In this document: positions 8,580-15,174 of the stretch, in pieces
How the letters are laid out: each line of letters begins with the position of its first letter
Numbering within the stretch: position 1 is the stretch's first letter
IMG/VR virus record: IMGVR_UViG_3300043399_000004
Span: 1 to 22,794 of that record
DNA length: 22,794 nt
Strand: one strand, 5' to 3'
Source: a virus
Notes under the pieces: model-generated
Databases searched by the model: none
What the model saw: the letters and a program-made list of their open reading frames with translations, nothing else
What the model was told of the DNA's origin: nothing
Made by a program: the position numbers and the translations under genes

Positions 8580-9026
8580 TTATTCCTTTATGTACGATGT
8601 TTCAAGTTTTTTATAGCCGCGCTTCTCGTAATTTATCGCGGGGCTTTCTGCGCTCAAAGAAGTTTTGACGTATTGTACGCGACCATTCTGCATCATGGTT
8701 TCTGCTTCTTTGTCGAACGCTACCCAAAGCTTTCCACCGATTGTGCTGTTTCTATGCTCTGGCGTGACCCACCATGCCAACTCACACAATTCTGTTAATT
8801 TTGGATACCAAAGATTGGGCAATACGATAGCGGCGAGAAATCCACGCTTGTCATCGTCAATCAAAACAAAGCCGCATCCAGCAATCATCGTCATCAACAA
8901 TTGTTGAATGTGCTGTTCTTCAATCCATCGGTCTTGTTTTGCTAATTCAGAAGGAAATTCTTTGGCGTATTGTTTAACCATTTCCACAAGAATTGGCAAA
9001 TCATATCTTGTCGCTTTTCTTATCAT
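8580..9026 (-). CDS. GNAT-family acetyltransferase in the tail-tip cluster
   Basis: A 148-residue protein with a GNAT-type N-acetyltransferase fold. The start MIRKATRYDLPILVEMVKQ is a typical GNAT N-terminus (strand 1 and helix 1), followed by VLIDDDKRGFLAAIVL (beta 2-3), and the acetyl-CoA binding motif A strand and loop in ELAWWVTPEHRNSTIGGKLW (residues about 90-109). A late YEKRGYKKLETSYIKE matches the usual C-terminal strand pair. A longer ORF begins at 9092, but the ATG at 9026 has GGA upstream and fits the family start. It may modify a tail protein or the host surface or a host target during entry; the substrate is unknown. It sits where many phages encode a lambda gpK-like peptidase. 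It ends AAG GAA TAA, forming the ribosome site of the J-like gene. Confidence 0.8.
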   Translation of the reverse strand: MIRKATRYDLPILVEMVKQYAKEFPSELAKQDRWIEEQHIQQLLMTMIAGCGFVLIDDDKRGFLAAIVLPNLWYPKLTELCELAWWVTPEHRNSTIGGKLWVAFDKEAETMMQNGRVQYVKTSLSAESPAINYEKRGYKKLETSYIKE

Positions 9027-9027
9027 G

Positions 9028-9708
9028 TTATCCGCTGTAGTCGTTTGATGTTGTTGTGGCGCTTTGGTCTGGTGCAATTTCTGTTCCACCACCTGATGAA
9101 GCTACTGGTGTGGCTTGACTACCGCCTATTGGCGCTTTGCCAAAATCAAAATAAGTTGACGCAATGATTTCTACTCTATCCATGCTTGTGTCATTCGGAT
9201 AAAAGTATTGCCATGATTTCTGATTTGTTTTGATGCCAGCGATTCGAGCATCTAATACAGCACGCATGGAAGCACTTGCTATGACGCAAGTTGCTATCCG
9301 AGTCCGCAATTCTTCATTGAAGTCTTCTTGAATTGACATTGAATTGACAATGCCTTGGTATCGCTTGAAAAATTGTGTTGTTGGCGTTGTGATGATTTGA
9401 TTGTTGTCATCTAAAAATCCCCGCCAAATTTCTACAACGCTTCCTTTGAGGTTTTGCCCTAAAACTAATGCGATGTTGTTTGGGTCAATACCCGTCAGAG
9501 AAAGTTTGAAATCTTGACTTGTTGATTTCACATTGCGGTTAATCTCGCTGATACCCAACAAAGAGCCAAGACCTTCAAATGTAATGCCGTTGACCGTTAC
9601 CGGAGCGGCTGCATTACAAAACGTGAGGGTGGAAGAAGGAAGGGTAAGCCTTACAAACTCCGCAAATTTGATGTGCGGAGAATTTAATGCTGTCATAGTT
9701 GTTGCCAT
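9028..9708 (-). CDS. Probable tail tip hub protein (lambda gpL-like position)
   Basis: From the chosen start the protein has 226 residues. An in-frame upstream ATG at 9762 would overlap the previous gene by 50 bases, while ATG 9708 has AGGA 7 bases upstream, so 9708 is preferred. It is beta-rich (KFAEFVRLTLPSSTLTFCNA; TVNGITFEGLGSLLGISEINR) and has a helical middle (LRTRIATCVIASASMRAVLDAR) and a KSWQYFYPNDTSMDRV segment typical of tail-tip proteins that attach below the distal tail. The C-terminus is low complexity (SSGGGTEIAPDQSATTTSND). The gpL-like role is inferred from position between the tape measure and J-like genes. It ends one base before the GNAT gene. Confidence 0.63.
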   Translation of the reverse strand: MATTMTALNSPHIKFAEFVRLTLPSSTLTFCNAAAPVTVNGITFEGLGSLLGISEINRNVKSTSQDFKLSLTGIDPNNIALVLGQNLKGSVVEIWRGFLDDNNQIITTPTTQFFKRYQGIVNSMSIQEDFNEELRTRIATCVIASASMRAVLDARIAGIKTNQKSWQYFYPNDTSMDRVEIIASTYFDFGKAPIGGSQATPVASSGGGTEIAPDQSATTTSNDYSG

Positions 9709-9712
9709 TGTT

Positions 9713-10315
9713 TTATCCTGTGATGTATTCGCGGAAAACGAAATCTTCTGACCATTCGACAAACGCGCCGTCTGTCATAGGATTCAGTTTATACGTTGGG
9801 CATTTTTCTGCAATGACTCGGAATGTGACATTTTTTCCAAGCGTTAAAGTTGTACCGGCTGATGGTGTTCCAATGATAGGACGATGCAATGATAGCGATG
9901 ATCCAGAAGAATCTGCTGTTACTTTGTAAGGGTAATTACCAATTTGAATGAAATCGCCTGCTTTGAACGTACCGTTGGATGTTACAGAAATGATCTGTGC
10001 ATTAGCAGGAGGAGTTGTCGCCAGCACAGCAGAAGTCGCTGTCCCTTGCATTTTTGTAAACCATTGCAAGTTTGCAGAACTGAATGTAATAGTCTGCGGA
10101 ATTGTTCTGTCTGAATTGTCGATTGACTGAATGATGTCGCGCACTTGCGGATAATACAAATAAGCATGAGGCGTTACCGTGAACACGAAAGGAACGGCAG
10201 TAAGGTAATCAGCAGTTGTCGTATATCCGGAGCGTGCTACTTGGATGCCTGTGGTTCTGCGATTGTTGACTTCCATTTTCTGCTGGATGTCAAAGATAGT
10301 TTGAAAGCCAGCCAT
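9713..10315 (-). CDS. Probable tail tip/distal tail protein
   Basis: The 200-residue protein is encoded directly after the tape measure, with a TAATG overlap between the tape measure stop and this start, where siphoviruses place the distal tail or lambda gpM-like tip component. Beta-rich sequences are visible, such as TVTPHAYLYYPQVRDIIQS, IQIGNYPYKVTADSSGSSLSLH and GKNVTFRVIAEKCPTYKL, with a tail end DFVFREYITG. No family signature is definite, so this is a position-based call. The ATG has GAGG 5 bases upstream. The end of the gene forms the AGGA ribosome site of the next gene. Confidence 0.62.
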   Translation of the reverse strand: MAGFQTIFDIQQKMEVNNRRTTGIQVARSGYTTTADYLTAVPFVFTVTPHAYLYYPQVRDIIQSIDNSDRTIPQTITFSSANLQWFTKMQGTATSAVLATTPPANAQIISVTSNGTFKAGDFIQIGNYPYKVTADSSGSSLSLHRPIIGTPSAGTTLTLGKNVTFRVIAEKCPTYKLNPMTDGAFVEWSEDFVFREYITG

Positions 10316-12234
10316 TATGACCTCGTCCTAGAATTTGAAATGTTCTTTGTGGCATACTGATTGGCAGCCCATACAGCACGGCTACTTCCGTACAATCTAT
10401 CTTCAAAAGATTTTGTATCAATTGCGTCGATATAATTGTTTGTAACGTATGTGGTGCCGCCCATATCTCCAAGTTTATTATTTGGGATAATTGTTCCATT
10501 ACGTTGTGGCACAAACATTTCGGGGCCACGTTCCCCAACAATATACGGCGTATCTGAAAAAACATCTCCACCTTCTGCGCGAGGCGCAGGAGGGCCAGCA
10601 ATAAACGGGGATGTTCCTGGAGTTATCATTGGGCTAACAATTGCACCAATAGCCATTGAAAACAATTTTGAAACCATCAATTGCATTTGAATTCGTATTA
10701 AATCTGCAATAATTGCTCTAGTAAAATCTGCAAAATTTAATTTACCCGTCATAACAAACGCGGTCAAAGCATTTGTCATTCCAGAAAAAAGAGCGTCGAC
10801 AGATGAGGATACTGTTTCGGCAACGTTGATGGATTCAAATTGGAATTTTTGATAAGACGCTAACAAACCGCCTTCAAAAGATTGTGACAAAGTTTGGTTT
10901 TGTGTAATGGCATCGGTAATTTTGGTTTTGTACGCTTCGGCCAATTCGTTAACTTTTTCAATTTCTTGGTCAATTTGTTCGATAACGCGATTGTCTGCAC
11001 CAGCAGCAACGGCTTCTTTGCGTTTTTCTTCTAGCTTGGCTACTTCCGCAGACCGCTGTTTATCAAGTTGATACATGGCTTGATAAACTTGCGCTTGGTT
11101 CTGCGTCAGGTAAAGCATTTGCGTTTGAACGTTAATGCCTTCTACTTGCATACGTTGCTGGTTATCAAATTGGATTGATATAAACCGCAGCGTTTCCAAT
11201 TGTTTTAGCAAATTGGCTAATTTTGTATCAGCCGATTTGTCTTCATAAGGCGTAACTTTTCGACCAGCAAATCCATTGCTTGATTCGGTTGGTGACCCAC
11301 CTTTTAATGCGTTTTGAACTTCTTTAAGATTTTGGAGAAAACGTTCATTGTTTTCGGAACCAAGATTTTTTAATGTGTCCCAAAAACTGCCGCCCGTCAT
11401 TAAAGATGCAGCAGCAGTATTAAGATTTGCTAATGATGCAACCGCCCATTTAATGCTTTCAACAACAAACGTAATAGTTGCAACCACGCCATCAAACGCT
11501 GCTTTAATTACTTTGCCAACAATTTCGGCTGTTCCACCAAAATCCTTCATTTGGATTTCGGCAAATTTAAGAATAGGCAACAACGCTTCGCTTAGCGTCA
11601 ATTTAACTTGGGTAATAATACCTTCCAGTTTTTCCATGTACGCAGCAAGTTGTTGCACGGCTGCGACTTGTTTGTCTGTTGCTTGCGCGCCATTGTTTAA
11701 TTCGCTGGCAAATCTGGTTATATCAACGCCGCGCATTGCTCGACCAAACACATCAAACGCAATGGCGTTTCGCGTTAACGGGTCTTCAATTTGCGCCAGA
11801 CTGCTTGCTGTTTTGGATAACAAGTCTTCTGTTGACAGCGTTTCCAAATCTTTTAGGGATATGCCAATACGAGCGAACGCTTCTTGTGCTTGCTTGGAAC
11901 CAGACGCAGCTTCGTCAACTTTATTTGAAAATTGCCCAAGCAATCGACCGGCGTTATCAAAAGAGCCGCCAGCTTTTTCCAATGCTTTGCTAATATCGAG
12001 GATGCCGCGTACCGATACCTGATATGCGTCTGCCGCGTCACTCATTTGGTCTGCAAATTGCAAAACTTTCATTGTTGTGGCAACAAATGCCGTGCCAACA
12101 ATGGCTATACCAGCCCGCAGCTTAACAAAGTCGGCTTCTAATTCTTTAGTTTTTTGCTTTGCGCGGTCAATGCCTTGCACAAATTCCGTGCTGCTTAAAC
12201 CTAGTATTACGCCAAGACGAGCAATGTTTGCCAT
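10315..12234 (-). CDS. Tail tape measure protein
   Basis: This 639-residue protein is the tail length ruler and assembly scaffold, and is probably ejected during infection. The N-terminal region has a coiled-coil-like helix (FVQGIDRAKQKTKELEADFV) followed by a hydrophobic segment IAIVGTAFVATTMKVL. There is another hydrophobic stretch near residues 250-270 (VVATITFVVESIKWAVASLA) and one near 545. The central region is charged and helical (QLDKQRSAEVAKLEEKRKEAV). The late segment GERGPEMFVPQ (from residue 567) is common to phage tape measures. Following the chaperone pair and preceding the tip genes is the standard place. If the tail rises about 0.15 nm per residue, the tail would be near 95 nm; this is a rough inference. 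Start has AAAGGA 5 bases upstream. Confidence 0.94.
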   Translation of the reverse strand: MANIARLGVILGLSSTEFVQGIDRAKQKTKELEADFVKLRAGIAIVGTAFVATTMKVLQFADQMSDAADAYQVSVRGILDISKALEKAGGSFDNAGRLLGQFSNKVDEAASGSKQAQEAFARIGISLKDLETLSTEDLLSKTASSLAQIEDPLTRNAIAFDVFGRAMRGVDITRFASELNNGAQATDKQVAAVQQLAAYMEKLEGIITQVKLTLSEALLPILKFAEIQMKDFGGTAEIVGKVIKAAFDGVVATITFVVESIKWAVASLANLNTAAASLMTGGSFWDTLKNLGSENNERFLQNLKEVQNALKGGSPTESSNGFAGRKVTPYEDKSADTKLANLLKQLETLRFISIQFDNQQRMQVEGINVQTQMLYLTQNQAQVYQAMYQLDKQRSAEVAKLEEKRKEAVAAGADNRVIEQIDQEIEKVNELAEAYKTKITDAITQNQTLSQSFEGGLLASYQKFQFESINVAETVSSSVDALFSGMTNALTAFVMTGKLNFADFTRAIIADLIRIQMQLMVSKLFSMAIGAIVSPMITPGTSPFIAGPPAPRAEGGDVFSDTPYIVGERGPEMFVPQRNGTIIPNNKLGDMGGTTYVTNNYIDAIDTKSFEDRLYGSSRAVWAANQYATKNISNSRTRS

Positions 12235-12236
12235 GT

Positions 12237-12584
12237 TTATCCTTTGAACAAGACCTCATTAGGCTTTGAACGCGCTTTGGCAAACGCCATAAGGCTTTTT
12301 GTTACTTGCGCCCTTTTGTCTTGTTCTGTCAGAGGCGGATAAAGGTAATCATACGCGGACGGAATTATTGCTTGCAGTTTATACGGAGTTGCGCCTTTGG
12401 GCAACATCTTATTGAATTGCCCTGCCGTAAGCGTGCCAAGCACTTGCAACAATCCAAGATTGCCAATTGCGCCATCATGGTACATGACGCATATATCCCC
12501 AAACGTTTCTTCGTCTACGGCAGAAGGGTCGGTACCATGAGCCGTCAAATATGCTTTTACTTGACGGCGCACCGACCCAATTAT
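12237..12584 (-). CDS. T portion of the frameshifted G-T tail chaperone
   Basis: This reading frame supplies the C-terminal 115 residues of G-T, reached by a -1 slip at 12590-12584; the full fusion would have 270 residues (155 from G). After slipping, translation continues IIGSVRRQVKAYLTAHGTDP and runs to TAA at 12237. An isolated ORF can be opened at GTG 12572, but it has no suitable ribosome site (the nearest purine run is about 14 bases away) and that codon lies inside the frameshift stem, so independent start is unlikely. In lambda the T part binds the tape measure and the tube protein. The stop codon and its AAAGGA form the ribosome site of the tape measure gene. It should be annotated as a joined CDS with the upstream frame. 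Confidence 0.85.
   Translation of the reverse strand: MIGSVRRQVKAYLTAHGTDPSAVDEETFGDICVMYHDGAIGNLGLLQVLGTLTAGQFNKMLPKGATPYKLQAIIPSAYDYLYPPLTEQDKRAQVTKSLMAFAKARSKPNEVLFKG
12526..12578 (-). promoter_or_regulatory. Two-tier frameshift-stimulating stem-loop
   Basis: Starting 5 bases after the slippery heptamer, GGGTCGGT (12578-12571) pairs perfectly with ACCGACCC (12533-12526), and inside it GCCGTCAA (12568-12561) pairs with TTGACGGC (12548-12541). The two 8-bp helices are separated by a 2-base and a 7-base internal loop, and the hairpin loop is 12 bases. The position and strength fit a frameshift stimulator. Confidence 0.85.
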
Positions 12585-13048
12585 TTTCCCCTGCGTTCCT
12601 TGTAATCTGGGGAGATTGTTTTGGCAATGTTTTCCATCACTTCCAATTGAATGGCGAACGGGAACAATTCGTCAATCATGTCGTAGGTAATGGTGGCCAT
12701 GTCAAATTCTTTGTCTGCCGGAACCAGCAATTTAAACATTTCCACAATGCGTTTTTCGGCCAATGCCTTTTGCTTGGCTAAATCACGAAGCGATTTTCCT
12801 TCAATAATGTAATCGTCTTCCAACACTTCAACACCGCCGGCTTTCAAAACTTCTGCATCCAAGCCCGACGTAAGGTTTTGGTAGTGTTTTTCAATTAATT
12901 CTGGGGCTGGCTCTTTAAGACGTTCGGCCATTGCTTCCATTTCAGCCGTAAGCGGCACTTTGACCTTAAACGTATGGCCGTTTAATTCAAACGTGCGGAT
13001 ACGGAACGCGCCGCTTTCAAACCCACCCAATGCTTGTGCCAATGACAT
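12581..13048 (-). CDS. Tail assembly chaperone G (upstream frame)
   Basis: A 155-residue protein in the position of lambda gpG, a chaperone that keeps the tape measure protein soluble during tail assembly. It is soluble, acidic and helical (LTAEMEAMAERLKEPAPELIEKHY; LAKQKALAEKRIVEMFKLLVPADKEFDMATITYDMIDELFPFAIQ). The start at 13048 has AAAGGAC 5 bases upstream. The final codons are AGG GGA AAA TAA; the heptamer G GGA AAA and a large hairpin just past the stop create a -1 frameshift signal that makes a longer G-T product. Lambda's equivalent heptamer is GGGAAAG. The family name is by analogy of size, place and frameshift; the sequence does not closely resemble lambda gpG that I can see. Confidence 0.85.
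   Translation of the reverse strand: MSLAQALGGFESGAFRIRTFELNGHTFKVKVPLTAEMEAMAERLKEPAPELIEKHYQNLTSGLDAEVLKAGGVEVLEDDYIIEGKSLRDLAKQKALAEKRIVEMFKLLVPADKEFDMATITYDMIDELFPFAIQLEVMENIAKTISPDYKERRGK
12584..12590 (-). other. Slippery heptamer for -1 frameshifting
   Basis: The sequence reads G GGA AAA in the zero frame of the G gene, followed directly by the TAA stop. This is the X XXY YYZ form, in which both tRNAs can re-pair after a one-base slip to GGG AAA. The next codon in the new frame is ATA and the frame stays open to 12237. Confidence 0.9.
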
Positions 13049-13062
13049 ATCTTGTCCTTTCC

Positions 13063-13602
13063 CTATTTAATCTTTGCGCGCCTTGCGGCACGCGCTTTAT
13101 AACGCTCTAGCTGCGTTTTTAACTCGTCACCTAATGAGTCTACCACGACAGCCTTGTTTGCCTCCAGAGCAGGCCTTAAAAATGGTTTGGCGGCCACTTT
13201 AGCCGTGCCAAACTCCATTGCCACGGCGCGAGCATCGGAATTGATGCCAACTTGTTTAATGTCGGACTTTTTATTCTTTTTGTTGAAAAACGCTGTTTTT
13301 TTCAACTTCCAACCGGGCGCAGTAGTAACAGACGCAATAACGGCATCCGTCCTGTCCACGTATTTGGAACGCCTATCCTTGCCCGTAGGCTTTCTGGCTT
13401 CCACTTGCAATGACGCTGCCAACGCGCCCGTGTCGCTAGGTGCGCGCAACTTTGCATCTACCAATACAGGTTGCATGGCATTTTTCATGGCGTTGCGCAT
13501 CATTTTGCGCGCATCTTTTTCGCCAAAATCTTCAACAATTTCGTTGACCAAATCTTCAAATTCTTGGAAACCCTCCCAACCGAAAGAGATTTTGGTAGCC
13601 AT
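13063..13602 (-). CDS. HK97 gp10-like neck/tail completion protein
   Basis: This 179-residue protein has the pattern of the HK97-gp10 family: an early helix EFEDLVNEIVEDFG, the segment MMRNAMKNAMQPVLVDAKLRAPSDTGALAASL (residues 35-66), and a late AMEFGTAKVAAKPFLRPALEANK. These proteins act in neck or tail completion and are normally encoded before the tail terminator and tube. Here the gene lies after the tube gene, which is unusual. The C-terminus is very basic (YKARAARRAKIK), and an inserted lysine-rich stretch FFNKKNKKSDIK interrupts the middle. It ends with TAG 14 bases before the next start. The family call is good; the exact role in this phage is inferred. Confidence 0.82.
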   Translation of the reverse strand: MATKISFGWEGFQEFEDLVNEIVEDFGEKDARKMMRNAMKNAMQPVLVDAKLRAPSDTGALAASLQVEARKPTGKDRRSKYVDRTDAVIASVTTAPGWKLKKTAFFNKKNKKSDIKQVGINSDARAVAMEFGTAKVAAKPFLRPALEANKAVVVDSLGDELKTQLERYKARAARRAKIK

Positions 13603-13603
13603 G

Positions 13604-13837
13604 TTAACGTTTCTCGATTAGCTTCCTATAAATTGCGTTATTTAAAGCAATAACATAGTCAGCAATTTCATCGGGGCTCATAGACGGGGCGTGACGTTCT
13701 GCCATTTTATAAGCCAAATTGATTCCGGCAATGCGTTGTTGCTGAAACCCAAACCAGTTTTTGTTACCGCTATTGGCTTGCGTAACCAAATAGTTTAGCA
13801 ACGCTTCCGAATTGTTTTGTGTCATATCAATGTCCAT
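13604..13837 (-). CDS. Small protein of unknown function between tube and gp10-like genes
   Basis: A 77-residue product that I do not recognise. It is a soluble, mostly helical protein (NNSEALLNYLVTQANS, IAGINLAYKMAERHAP, DEIADYVIALNNAIYRKLIEKR). The listed ATG at 13837 sits right after a strong hairpin and has no clear ribosome site. An in-frame ATG at 13825 has GGA 7 bases upstream and is equally plausible, giving 73 residues. It ends 1 base before the gp10-like start. In this location it may be a small tail chaperone or neck accessory, but that is inference from position only. Confidence 0.6.
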   Translation of the reverse strand: MDIDMTQNNSEALLNYLVTQANSGNKNWFGFQQQRIAGINLAYKMAERHAPSMSPDEIADYVIALNNAIYRKLIEKR

Positions 13838-13844
13838 AAGAGAA

Positions 13845-13860
13845 AGCCCCCGAAGGGGCT
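13845..13860 (-). terminator. UUCG-tetraloop hairpin after tail tube gene
   Basis: On the minus strand the sequence AGCCCC-TTCG-GGGGCT forms a 6-bp stem closed by the exceptionally stable C(UUCG)G loop, 7 bases past the tube stop codon. It is followed by TTCTCTTATGG, moderately T-rich. It is either a leaky terminator or a 3' stabilising structure setting the tube mRNA apart from the downstream tail genes. The next gene's ATG lies only 7 bases past the stem, so read-through transcripts may start it poorly. Confidence 0.62.
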
Positions 13861-13867
13861 CTCCAAT

Positions 13868-14392
13868 TTAGGCGTTGTTTGACCAGCCGTAGCTATTGCC
13901 ACCAACCGGATGCAGCGTAAAGTTAAACTTGCCTTCTGCTGCTGGGGACATATCCCAATTCATACCGCCAACGCGTGCGTTGAAAGCATAAGCAACAGTA
14001 TCCGTGCCATCATAAACAGCGATAACGTAAGTGCGAATTGTGTAACCATCATCGCCGTCATCACGAATCAGCAGTTGAGCAGAATCAGCAGGATTCCACG
14101 CAGCAGTAATTGCCAGCGACATAACTTGGTTTTGGGTGGTGATTTTTGCGCCTGTACGAGCGCCGGCAACAGAATAAGCTGCAAAAGCATCTTCTGCGCC
14201 AAATGCCGGAATTGCTTCAACCGGAACTTGGATGCCGTCAGTACCCGTGCCGCCAGCGGCAGTACCGATAATGTCAGCAACTTGACCAGTCCAAGTGCTT
14301 AGTTGAGCATCGGTCAAAGCGGTGGGAGTTGCGCCCGACTGCATCCACAGGGTTGCTGTGTAGCCAGGTAATACTTTGTTGATGAGAGCCAT
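13868..14392 (-). CDS. Major tail tube protein
   Basis: The 174-residue product is probably the tail tube subunit. It has the expected position before the tail chaperones and tape measure, a suitable length, and a beta-rich sequence with glycine/alanine/threonine-rich loops, for example TAAGGTGTDGIQVPVEAIPA and TYVIAVYDGTDTVAYAFNARVGG. The strong ribosome site AAAGGAAAC lies 8 bases before ATG 14392, which suits a highly expressed protein. The gene is followed at once by a UUCG-type hairpin, also consistent with its high dosage. No close family motif is visible, so this assignment is from order and general character. The alternative would be a different small tail or neck protein, which is less likely. 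Confidence 0.7.
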   Translation of the reverse strand: MALINKVLPGYTATLWMQSGATPTALTDAQLSTWTGQVADIIGTAAGGTGTDGIQVPVEAIPAFGAEDAFAAYSVAGARTGAKITTQNQVMSLAITAAWNPADSAQLLIRDDGDDGYTIRTYVIAVYDGTDTVAYAFNARVGGMNWDMSPAAEGKFNFTLHPVGGNSYGWSNNA

Positions 14393-14428
14393 TTTAGGTT
14401 TCCTTTTGCAAAAGTTGAACTGGTCTTA

Positions 14429-14836
14429 TCATGTCGGGATGTCAAGCTGACAATCTAGGATTATTTGGTTTAATCCTAACTCATTGTCATAGGTGTTGTA
14501 TAGCCACGAAATATCGCACTTGGCAACATAAAGCGTATCAAAGTAACCATTGTAGCCGTGCAGGTCTTGCAGCAGCGTGTTGGACATTTGAAGCGCGTCA
14601 TTATAGCCTTGCGCAAAGATACTTACTTGAAATATTGGTCGGTCGATACCTTTGTTGTTTTGGTCAACGCCGGTATAAACGTCTTGATGAATGTTCCGCA
14701 ACTGCCATGTCACAAACTTGGGTTCCGTAGCCCAATTTCGATTGAAGTTGGCATACACGGGGATAACACCAAACACTTCCACCAATTTGGATTGGATGGA
14801 TTGTGCGTATGTAACCGGATTTTGTTGAACACTCAT
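14429..14836 (-). CDS. Tail terminator-like protein
   Basis: A 135-residue protein between the head closure and tail tube genes, where phages of this type place the tail terminator (lambda gpU or the DUF3168 group), which caps the growing tail tube and joins it to the head. The pattern of an early helix (QSIQSKLVEVFG), a VIPVYANFNRNWATEPKFVTWQL strand pair, a mid-protein beta strand (PIFQVSIFAQGYNDALQMSNTLL) leading into a helix, and a late strand (LNQIILDCQLDI) fits that fold. The sequence alone does not prove it. The start overlaps the previous stop as ATGA; there is a 36-base gap before the tube gene. Confidence 0.6.
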   Translation of the reverse strand: MSVQQNPVTYAQSIQSKLVEVFGVIPVYANFNRNWATEPKFVTWQLRNIHQDVYTGVDQNNKGIDRPIFQVSIFAQGYNDALQMSNTLLQDLHGYNGYFDTLYVAKCDISWLYNTYDNELGLNQIILDCQLDIPT

Positions 14837-15174
14837 ACTGGCACCGATGGGTCATTGCGGTAGCACATGAACGTGGCATATTGCCGGTCATTGGATTCCC
14901 GAACATCCGAAATACGCCAATCTTTGTTGCGCCATGTCAGGCTATACAAATCCTGGTTATCCACAATTGTCCGAATGTTTGGCGTGTAGTTAAGAGTAAT
15001 GCTCAACAAATCCGTGTAGGCGCGGTACTTTTCGGCAATGCGCAACGAATTGGCAATGTCGTGTACCTCTCCGCGGGTTTCAAACCAAGGCGTAATGGTG
15101 GTGGTGTATTCGCCAACGCTGTCCGTGCCATTGGTTACGTTGTTAATCACCACGTTTTCATAACGCTTGACCAT
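14833..15174 (-). CDS. Head closure protein (head-tail joining)
   Basis: This 113-residue protein occupies the place of the head-closure or stopper protein that docks the tail to the filled head. The beta-rich sequence, including VGEYTTTITPWFETRGEVHDI near residue 20 and SLTWRNKDWRISDVRESNDRQYATFMCYR near the end, resembles the small barrel fold of SPP1 gp16 and phage head-tail joining proteins. It starts at a TAATG overlap with the adaptor gene and ends at an ATGA overlap with the next gene. The assignment rests mostly on length, order and the 'DWRI-DV-ES' type end. Confidence 0.72.
   Translation of the reverse strand: MVKRYENVVINNVTNGTDSVGEYTTTITPWFETRGEVHDIANSLRIAEKYRAYTDLLSITLNYTPNIRTIVDNQDLYSLTWRNKDWRISDVRESNDRQYATFMCYRNDPSVPV

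Noticed and set aside
8580-9092. Longer GNAT gene from ATG 9092
   Set aside because: The extra 22 residues are low complexity (QHQTTTADN) and overlap the previous gene in another frame; the normal GNAT start MIRKAT is at 9026.
9028-9762. Longer form of the tail hub gene from ATG 9762
   Set aside because: It would overlap the previous gene by 50 bases without a ribosome site; ATG 9708 with AGGA 7 bases upstream fits better.
11348-12022. Plus-strand open frame of 224 codons opposite the tape measure
   Set aside because: Shadow of the tape measure gene; no ribosome site or motif, and all neighbours are on the other strand.
12237-12572. Independent small gene starting at GTG 12572
   Set aside because: No ribosome site is near the GTG and it lies in the frameshift stem; the in-frame link to the G gene by a -1 slip explains it better.
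14403-14414. Perfect palindrome CTTTTGCAAAAG just before the tail tube gene
   Set aside because: As RNA it has no loop, and part of it serves as the A-rich ribosome site. It is short and probably chance.
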